10,508 nt of DNA from contig JADGCE010000094.1 in NCBI GenBank assembly GCA_015229095.1, positions 1 through 10,508 of the forward strand. The letters run 5' to 3'. The first letter of the stretch is position 1, and each line of letters opens with the position of its first letter. This DNA is from Magnetococcales bacterium. Its GTDB lineage: Bacteria; Pseudomonadota; Magnetococcia; Magnetococcales; Magnetaquicoccaceae. The notes under the pieces are model-generated. The model was not told where the DNA came from. It did not search any database and saw only the letters and a program-made list of their open reading frames with translations. Of this stretch, positions 6,109 to 10,508 are shown piece by piece. The position numbers and the translations under genes are program-made.

Positions 6109-7406
6109 ACCCTCTCTTTTTTGCCCTTGTCGCGGTGGGCTTTTGCGCCACGGCCTGGCAGCAGCTGCATTGGCAGCCCCAGGCCGGGGAGAGTGCGCCC
6201 ATGCACCTGTTGACACGGAGCATGCTGGAGACCGCCAGCTCCTCGGTGACCTTGGCCATGGGTCTGATAGGCAGCATGGCCCTCTTTTTGGGGTTGATCA
6301 AAGTGGCTGAGAAGGGGGGATTGTTGACCATTCTGGCCCGGCTTATCCGTCCGGTCATGGTGCGGCTCTTTCCGGATGTGCCCGCCGATCACCCGGCCAT
6401 GGGTGCCATGATTCTCAACCTGGCCGCCAATGCCCTGGGTCTGGGCAATGCCGCAACCCCCTTTGGCATTCGGGCCATGCAGGAGCTGGATCGCCTGAAT
6501 CCCCACCCGGGCACCGCCACCAATGCCATGGCCCTGTTTTTGGCCATCAACACTGCCAGCATCACCCTGGTCCCCAGCAGCGTGATCGCCGTGCGTGCCT
6601 CCCTGGGTTCGCAGGATCCAGCGGCTGTGTTGCCCACCACCCTGTTTGCCACGCTCTGTGCCACCCTGGCCGCCATCCTGGGAGCCAGGCTGTTGCAAGG
6701 CTGGTTTGCGCCACCGGTGGCGTCGGGGGAGGCGGGGAGCACACAGGGTGTGGCACCGCTGGAACCGTTGGCGAACGGAGAGGCCATGGCCGATACCACC
6801 GCCTACCCCGCCTGGGTTTCATTCATGGCCATCGGCGGTATGGTGGGATTGATCCCGGTGACCATTGCCTATGGCAAACACTTTTCTGTCTGGCTGATAC
6901 CGGGTCTGGTGGTGGGATTTTTGGGGTTTGGTCTGTTGCGCGGGGTGCGGGTGTATGAGGCCTTTGTGGAGGGTGCGCGGGAGGGGTTTGATGTGGCAGT
7001 GCGCATTATCCCCTATCTGGTGGCCATTCTGGTGGCGGTCAGCATGTTTCGTTCCAGCGGGGCCATGGGCTATCTGGTGCAACTGCTGTCACCCCTCACC
7101 ACCCCCCTGGGATTGCCTGCCGAGGCCTTGCCCATGGCCCTGTTGCGCCCCTTTTCCGGCTCCGGGGCTTACGGGGTGATGACCGCCATCATGCAGGATC
7201 CCGCCATTGGCCCGGACAGCTATGTGGGTATGTTGGTCAGCACCATTCAGGGCTCCACCGAAACCACTTTTTATGTTTTGGCAGTCTATCTGGGGGCCGT
7301 CCAGGTGCGTCAGATGCGGCATACCCTGGCAGCGGCCCTGCTGGCGGACCTGGCGGGTTTGACGGCGGCTGTTTTTATCTGTTCCCTGCTGTTCGGCGGT
7401 CGTTGA
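6105..7406 (+). CDS. Fused SpmA-SpmB nucleoside-recognition (Gate) family membrane protein
   Basis: A 433-residue polytopic inner-membrane protein. Residues 1-200 correspond to SpmA, including NLAANALGLGNAATPFGIRA at 105-124 and INTASITLVPSS at 148-159. Residues about 235-431 correspond to SpmB, including LLRPFSGSGAYGV at 346-358 and STIQGSTETTFYVLAVYLGA at 379-398. A polar linker at about 205-235 joins them. In Bacillus the two are separate spore-maturation genes involved in core dehydration. Fused forms are common in non-sporulating Gram-negatives, where the transported substrate is not established. GCGAGG precedes the ATG by about 5 nt and the start overlaps the kinase stop as ATGA, so translation is probably coupled. 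Downstream, its TGA overlaps the next ATG by 1 nt. The link to the sensor kinase is by operon only. Confidence 0.9.
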   Translation: MNPLFFALVAVGFCATAWQQLHWQPQAGESAPMHLLTRSMLETASSSVTLAMGLIGSMALFLGLIKVAEKGGLLTILARLIRPVMVRLFPDVPADHPAMGAMILNLAANALGLGNAATPFGIRAMQELDRLNPHPGTATNAMALFLAINTASITLVPSSVIAVRASLGSQDPAAVLPTTLFATLCATLAAILGARLLQGWFAPPVASGEAGSTQGVAPLEPLANGEAMADTTAYPAWVSFMAIGGMVGLIPVTIAYGKHFSVWLIPGLVVGFLGFGLLRGVRVYEAFVEGAREGFDVAVRIIPYLVAILVAVSMFRSSGAMGYLVQLLSPLTTPLGLPAEALPMALLRPFSGSGAYGVMTAIMQDPAIGPDSYVGMLVSTIQGSTETTFYVLAVYLGAVQVRQMRHTLAAALLADLAGLTAAVFICSLLFGGR

Positions 7407-7960
7407 TGCACACGCCCCTGGCAGAAAACCCGTCCGCCGAGGCCCTGCAGCGGCACTGGCTGGAAAATCTGCTGCGGATGGAACCGGTCAGTCATCGGGA
7501 GGTGTTGGCCAGGATGCAGAGCATACTGCAGGCGCCGCCGCCTCCTGCATTTTTTGCCGTGCTGGGATTGCATGACTGGCAGCTGCTGAAAAAGAGAACC
7601 CTGAGCCGTTATTATCCGTCGCTGCAGGTGTTCGCCTGGCTGCGTGCCCTGGAGCAGGTGCAGCCGTTCCACGTCACCCGGTTGATCGGGGCGTTGCAGC
7701 GGTGGTGCAGCAGTCAGCCACGGAGGATCAGAGGTCACCTGGAGCGGATCGAAAGAGACCTGCCCCTGTTTGCCCTGCTGACGGACAATTTTTCCGAGGA
7801 GGGCTTTTTGAGCGTCGCCCATCATGTGGTGTGGCGGGTATTGGGTGGGTCGCAGGAACAGCCCGCCCACCTGGTGGCCGCCGTACAACTGGCCGATGCG
7901 CTGGAGCAGTGGTTTGAGCAGCACAGCCGATATTTTGAGCAGATAGAGATCACACCTTGA
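7406..7960 (+). CDS. Hypothetical protein, 184 residues
   Basis: I do not recognise this protein. It is cytosolic-looking: no signal peptide or membrane segment, mostly predicted helix, rich in Leu, Gln, Arg and Trp (for example VFAWLRALEQVQPF and residues ALQRWCSSQPRRIRGHLERI). There is a single Cys and no clear catalytic motif. The ATG at 7406 overlaps the stop of the SpmA-SpmB gene (TGATG), which together with GC-rich codon use like its neighbours supports a real, coupled gene. A TTG 3 nt earlier is an equally open start. It is the last gene of the plus-strand operon and converges on nfo with 22 bp between the two stops. No hairpin followed by a T run is visible in that gap. Confidence 0.8.
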   Translation: MHTPLAENPSAEALQRHWLENLLRMEPVSHREVLARMQSILQAPPPPAFFAVLGLHDWQLLKKRTLSRYYPSLQVFAWLRALEQVQPFHVTRLIGALQRWCSSQPRRIRGHLERIERDLPLFALLTDNFSEEGFLSVAHHVVWRVLGGSQEQPAHLVAAVQLADALEQWFEQHSRYFEQIEITP

Positions 7961-7982
7961 CGGAGAAAGCCGGAGCAGGCTG

Positions 7983-8837
7983 TCAGGCGGGGGAGCTTTC
8001 AATCATCCCGTAAAGAAGCTGGATCTCCGCCGGCCACAGGCTTGCGTCGATGGTTTCCAGGATCAGGGGCATCTCGTCCAGACGGGCGTCGTTGACAATC
8101 CTGCGGAACAACTCAACCCCCAATTTGCCCTTGCCAATATTTTCATGACGGTCCACCCGGCTGCCCAGGTCGGGCTTGGAATCGTTGAGATGCATCCCCT
8201 TCAGATAGCGCAGGCCGACAATGCGCTCAAAATCCGTAAAAAACTGCTGATAGCCTTCTTCGGTACGCAGTTCATAACCGGCGGTAAAGGCGTGGCAGGT
8301 GTCGAGACAGACCCCCACTCGGGATTTGTCTTCCACCCGATGGATGAGGGCAGCGAGCTGCTCCAGACGGTATCCCAGGTTGGAACCCTGGCCTGCGGTA
8401 TTTTCGATCACCGCCGTGACGCCCTGGGTGGCTGCCAGGGCGCGATTGAGGGCCTCTCCGATAAGATCCAGACAGGCCTCTTCGGATATCTGGCGCAGAT
8501 GGCTGCCGGGATGAAAATTCAGCAGCGGCAAACCCAGGAGCGCGCAGCGTTGCAGTTCGTCGATAAAGGCGTGCAACGATTTTTCCCACGCCGAGGGATC
8601 CGGGTTGCCCAGGTTGATCAAATAGCTGTCGTGAGGCAATACATCCTGGGGACGATAGCCCCCGGTCGCCATGTGGGTGTGAAACGCCTCAATCTGCCGG
8701 TTCGTCAGCGGTGGAGCCTGCCATTGCCGCTGATTTTTGGTGAACAAGGCGAAGGCTTTGGCTCCGATGGCAGCGGCATTCAAGGGGGCCTGTTCCACAC
8801 CGCCGGCGCTGCTGACATGGGCACCGATGCGTTTCAT
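7983..8837 (-). CDS. nfo: Endonuclease IV (AP endonuclease, Nfo)
   Basis: A 284-residue enzyme that cuts the DNA backbone 5' of abasic sites and trims blocked 3' ends in base excision repair. It is full length (E. coli Nfo is 285). The start MKRIGAHVSSAGG is the classic N-terminus. All nine ligands of the three-zinc centre occur at the same numbers as in E. coli: His69, His109, Glu145, Asp179, His182, His216, Asp229, His231 and Glu261, within NFHPGSH, VIENTAGQGSNLG, GVCLDTCHAF, GMHLNDSK and VDRHENIG. The ATG lies 3 bp after the stop of the lysine-rich gene and has no good ribosome site of its own, so translation probably depends on coupling. It is the last gene of the minus-strand string that starts with mobA. 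Confidence 0.97.
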   Translation of the reverse strand: MKRIGAHVSSAGGVEQAPLNAAAIGAKAFALFTKNQRQWQAPPLTNRQIEAFHTHMATGGYRPQDVLPHDSYLINLGNPDPSAWEKSLHAFIDELQRCALLGLPLLNFHPGSHLRQISEEACLDLIGEALNRALAATQGVTAVIENTAGQGSNLGYRLEQLAALIHRVEDKSRVGVCLDTCHAFTAGYELRTEEGYQQFFTDFERIVGLRYLKGMHLNDSKPDLGSRVDRHENIGKGKLGVELFRRIVNDARLDEMPLILETIDASLWPAEIQLLYGMIESSPA

Positions 8838-8840
8838 GGA

Positions 8841-9242
8841 TTATTTGCGCGCCTTCTTGCTGCGGGGGGATGGTTTGCCCCGCCGTTTGCCGGATTTTTT
8901 GGGCGGGGGTGATTTTTTGCGCTCTTTTCCCCCGCTTTTGGCGGGCTTGCCCACGCCGTGCAGGCAGGCTACCTGCTCTTTTTTTGCACTGGGGAGCAGG
9001 GCATCGATCATGGACTGGAACTCAGGCTCGATGGTGCCAGCGGCTTGCGCCGTCCTGCTGTCCATCGGAGGGGGAGCGGCGCTTTTTTTGGACTTGCTCT
9101 TGGGGCGCCGTTTTTCATTATCCAGGGCGACGGACAACCCTTCCTGGAACAGCTGCTCATCGACCTGGGCGGATTTGTCCAGCCGCTTGCGCCCCTGGGG
9201 CACAATCGGCTCACCGGGATTGTTGGGGGGTTGTTTTTTCAT
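8841..9242 (-). CDS. Lysine-rich basic protein of unknown function
   Basis: A 133-residue protein I cannot assign to a named family. The N-terminal half holds a short predicted helical segment (residues 22-42, DKSAQVDEQLFQEGLSVALD), then a basic patch RRPKSKSKK at 45-53. A second helix around 71-84 follows, and then a strongly basic tail at 100-133 with repeated KKSPPPKK, KRRGKPSP and SKK units like histone-H1-type or other disordered nucleic-acid-binding tails. No signal or membrane segment. Low complexity makes the frame less certain, but the frame is open throughout, the GAGAG before the ATG is plausible, and it sits 3 bp from nfo. Binding to DNA or RNA is inferred from charge only; proximity to nfo suggests but does not show a repair link. 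Confidence 0.7.
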   Translation of the reverse strand: MKKQPPNNPGEPIVPQGRKRLDKSAQVDEQLFQEGLSVALDNEKRRPKSKSKKSAAPPPMDSRTAQAAGTIEPEFQSMIDALLPSAKKEQVACLHGVGKPAKSGGKERKKSPPPKKSGKRRGKPSPRSKKARK

Positions 9243-9266
9243 GAGGTGTTTCTCTCAATACGACAT

Positions 9267-9641
9267 CTAACGGAGGAATAGGGAAAAAATTGTCAGGAAG
9301 GAAAAGGCGATCACGCTGATCACCACCCCGGAAAAGGCCTCCTTTTTGACAGTGTCCATGCGTGTTTCCAGGGTATTGACCATCCTGCCTGATTCAGCGG
9401 CGGTGTGGACCACCTCTTTGACTTTGCTGTTCAGTCCATCCAACTCCGCCAATCTTTTTTTCAGGGTTTCTTTGTCTGTTTTTTGCGTGTTAAGAATGGT
9501 TTGCATGCTTTCCATCAGCGCGTGCACGTCGGCCTCCAGTTGCTGGATGCGCAGCTCATGCTGCGACAATACGGAGTGATCCTGCGCGATATAGTTGTGC
9601 AACTCGCTGGATGTCGCACTGCTGTCTGACTCTTCGTCCAT
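9267..9641 (-). CDS. Small tail-anchored coiled-coil membrane protein
   Basis: A 124-residue protein of unknown function. An acidic/Ser-rich start (MDEESDSSATSS) leads into a long charged heptad region at about 22-100 typical of a coiled coil (LRIQQLEADVHALMES, KKRLAELDGLNSKVKEV). A single C-terminal transmembrane helix at about 103-123 (FSGVVISVIAFSFLTIFSLF) ends one residue before the C-terminus. It therefore looks like a tail-anchored inner-membrane protein with the coiled coil in the cytoplasm. Its ATG overlaps the mobA stop by one base (TAATG), and GAGGTG lies about 8 nt upstream inside mobA. The next gene starts 24 bp after its stop. No family was recognised; generic coiled-coil similarity to methyl-accepting or phasin-like proteins should not be over-read. 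Confidence 0.75.
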   Translation of the reverse strand: MDEESDSSATSSELHNYIAQDHSVLSQHELRIQQLEADVHALMESMQTILNTQKTDKETLKKRLAELDGLNSKVKEVVHTAAESGRMVNTLETRMDTVKKEAFSGVVISVIAFSFLTIFSLFLR

Positions 9642-10330
9642 TATTCCACACCTCGATAACAGGGGAGCACCGTTGGATCAGCCGGGAGCGCTGCCTGCCG
9701 CATGTACAACGCCTCGGCTGTTTGCAGATCCGCAGGCCGGTTGATGTTAAAGAATGGGTCTGTTCCATCGGCCAGTGGGGCAAACACCCTTTGCTGGTGG
9801 GGGTGTTGCCTGAACCAATCGCGCAAGGAGAACTGTTGCCTGACAAGGGTCTCTGTCAACGGTGGCAGCACTCTCCGGGGCCACAGGGCAACGACATAAT
9901 GACACTGGCCGGCACTCTGGGCGACCACCATCGTATGGTCGGAGTCCTGCCGCACAGGTTCTTGCATTTTTGCCAACAGATCGGTGGGCAGAAAAGGCAG
10001 ATCCACGGCGACGGAGAGTATCCATTCGGCGTCAGTCGCCACGAAGGCCGCCTCAATCCCGGCCAGGGGCCCCTGGTAGCCGTCGCGCAAATCGGCGACG
10101 ACAGGCGCGCCAAAGGCCGCCAGACGGGCTGGATCCCCATTGGCACTGACCACTACCCGCTCCACCTGGGGTGACAGGCGCTCCATGACGTGGGCCAACA
10201 GCGGTCGCCCGGCCAGGGGGAGCAAGGCTTTGTCTGCGCCACTCCCCATGCGCCGGGCCAACCCGCCGGCCAGGATCAAGCCGACCACCTGGGACAGAGC
10301 AGGGCCCATTGGCTGTGCGGAAACTTTCAT
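9641..10330 (-). CDS. mobA: Molybdenum cofactor guanylyltransferase (MobA)
   Basis: A 229-residue nucleotidyltransferase that attaches GMP from GTP to molybdopterin to form the guanine dinucleotide cofactor used by DMSO-reductase-type enzymes such as nitrate reductases and formate dehydrogenases. The Rossmann-like fold begins with LAGGLARRMG at 20-29 and Asp33-Lys34 (DKALLPLAGRPL). GPLAGIEAA at 88-96, Asp110 in the VAVDLPFLP metal-binding segment, and FFNINRPADL at 193-202 are all MobA hallmarks. Start: ATG 10330 has GAGGA almost touching it, an unusually short spacing. ATG 10309 (Met8) has no ribosome site but gives a more typical N-terminus close to the LAGG motif. It heads the minus-strand string with the coiled-coil protein, the lysine-rich protein and nfo; no molybdenum enzyme is in the window. 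Confidence 0.93.
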   Translation of the reverse strand: MKVSAQPMGPALSQVVGLILAGGLARRMGSGADKALLPLAGRPLLAHVMERLSPQVERVVVSANGDPARLAAFGAPVVADLRDGYQGPLAGIEAAFVATDAEWILSVAVDLPFLPTDLLAKMQEPVRQDSDHTMVVAQSAGQCHYVVALWPRRVLPPLTETLVRQQFSLRDWFRQHPHQQRVFAPLADGTDPFFNINRPADLQTAEALYMRQAALPADPTVLPCYRGVE

Positions 10331-10337
10331 TCCTCAT

Positions 10338-10366
10338 TAGAAAGCACATTCTGATCAGAAAATCAA
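10338..10366 (-). promoter_or_regulatory. Weak candidate promoter of mobA
   Basis: On the minus strand, TTGATT (10366-10361) is followed after 17 bp by TTTCTA (10343-10338). Both are partial matches. If used, transcription would start near 10331 and mobA would be almost leaderless, or translation would begin at the internal ATG at 10309. Confidence 0.3.
10349..10360. promoter_or_regulatory. 12-bp perfect palindrome in the mobA promoter region (possible operator)
   Basis: TTCTGATCAGAA is a perfect dyad of 12 bp. It falls in the spacer of the candidate -35/-10 pair, the place where repressor dimers or MerR-type activators bind. The owner is unknown. Confidence 0.4.
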
Positions 10367-10375
10367 GCAAACATC

Positions 10376-10397
10376 GCGCAATTTTTTGTTGTTGCGC
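10376..10397. repeat. Small inverted repeat upstream of mobA
   Basis: GCGCAA (10376-10381) and TTGCGC (10392-10397) form a 6-bp perfect stem around a T-rich 10-nt loop. The T tract is in the loop and not after the stem, so a terminator is unlikely. It may be part of the mobA control region or have no function. Confidence 0.3.
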
Positions 10398-10482
10398 CTG
10401 GTATGGCCGACAGGGTTCACCACTGGGTCTTGATTCTCGCTGCCCTCCCTCCCCCTTTTAATAGTTTTTTATTATCAGGGGT

Positions 10483-10508
10483 CCAGGGGGATTATCCCCC
10501 TGGCGGGG
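10483..10508. repeat. Dispersed-type hairpin repeat, cut by the window edge
   Basis: CCAGGGGG (10483-10490) and CCCCCTGG (10496-10503) form an 8-bp perfect stem around ATTAT, followed by CGGGG as the window ends. This is the start of a GGGGTCCAGGGGG-type intergenic repeat that I associate with magnetotactic cocci and some other proteobacteria, usually in tandem with more G/C-rich hairpins. The A/T-rich stretch just before it (10459-10476) and the lack of a gene from 10331 to the edge fit an intergenic repeat region. Confidence 0.6.

Noticed and set aside
5515..6216. 233-codon minus-strand frame over the HPt end of the kinase
   Set aside because: It is the shadow of a conserved HPt-coding frame, and its composition is arbitrary (Arg/Gln/Pro/His-rich).
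7961..7982. Bidirectional terminator between the convergent operons
   Set aside because: Only weak pairings (AGCC/GGCT, GAAAGC/GCTTTC) exist, without a T run on either strand, and one arm lies inside nfo.

Overview
This is a GC-rich, densely packed stretch of Gram-negative proteobacterial chromosome carrying eight confident or likely protein genes and no RNA gene, CRISPR array or intact mobile element that I can see. The style of the proteins, a divergent short flagellin beside a large hybrid kinase, and the CCAGGGGG...CCCCCTGG hairpin at the right edge would fit the Magnetococcales / deep-branching alphaproteobacterial magnetotactic cocci. That assignment is inference from general familiarity, not a search result, and no magnetosome gene is present here.

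Left part (11-1900, minus strand): a two-gene operon. First comes a 112-residue zinc-ribbon/HTH protein resembling the InsA regulator of IS1 elements but with no transposase partner. It is followed with zero spacing (TAAATG) by a GAF-AAA+-Fis sigma-54 activator. Its promoter region faces a divergent plus-strand operon across a 394-bp intergenic region (1901-2294). That region holds a candidate sigma-54 promoter with an adjacent perfect IHF-consensus match, a sigma-70-type promoter for the minus strand, and a leader hairpin.

Middle part (2295-7960, plus strand): four genes packed with a 1-nt gap or overlaps. They are a divergent flagellin-family protein, a hybrid histidine kinase (periplasmic solute-binding sensor, HisKA, HATPase, REC, HPt), a fused SpmA-SpmB membrane protein, and an unrecognised 184-residue protein. 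The simplest reading is one transcript that may be driven by sigma-54 and may be switched by the neighbouring activator. The phosphorelay output partner is not in the window.

Right part (7983-10330, minus strand, convergent with the previous operon across 22 bp): mobA, a small tail-anchored coiled-coil protein, a lysine-rich protein and nfo (endonuclease IV) lie in one close-packed string. The mobA upstream region contains a 12-bp perfect palindrome. The window ends in a dispersed-type hairpin repeat that is cut off by the edge.

The most interesting part is the divergent regulatory unit around 1562-3130: an InsA-derived putative regulator plus a sigma-54 activator facing a flagellin-kinase operon.
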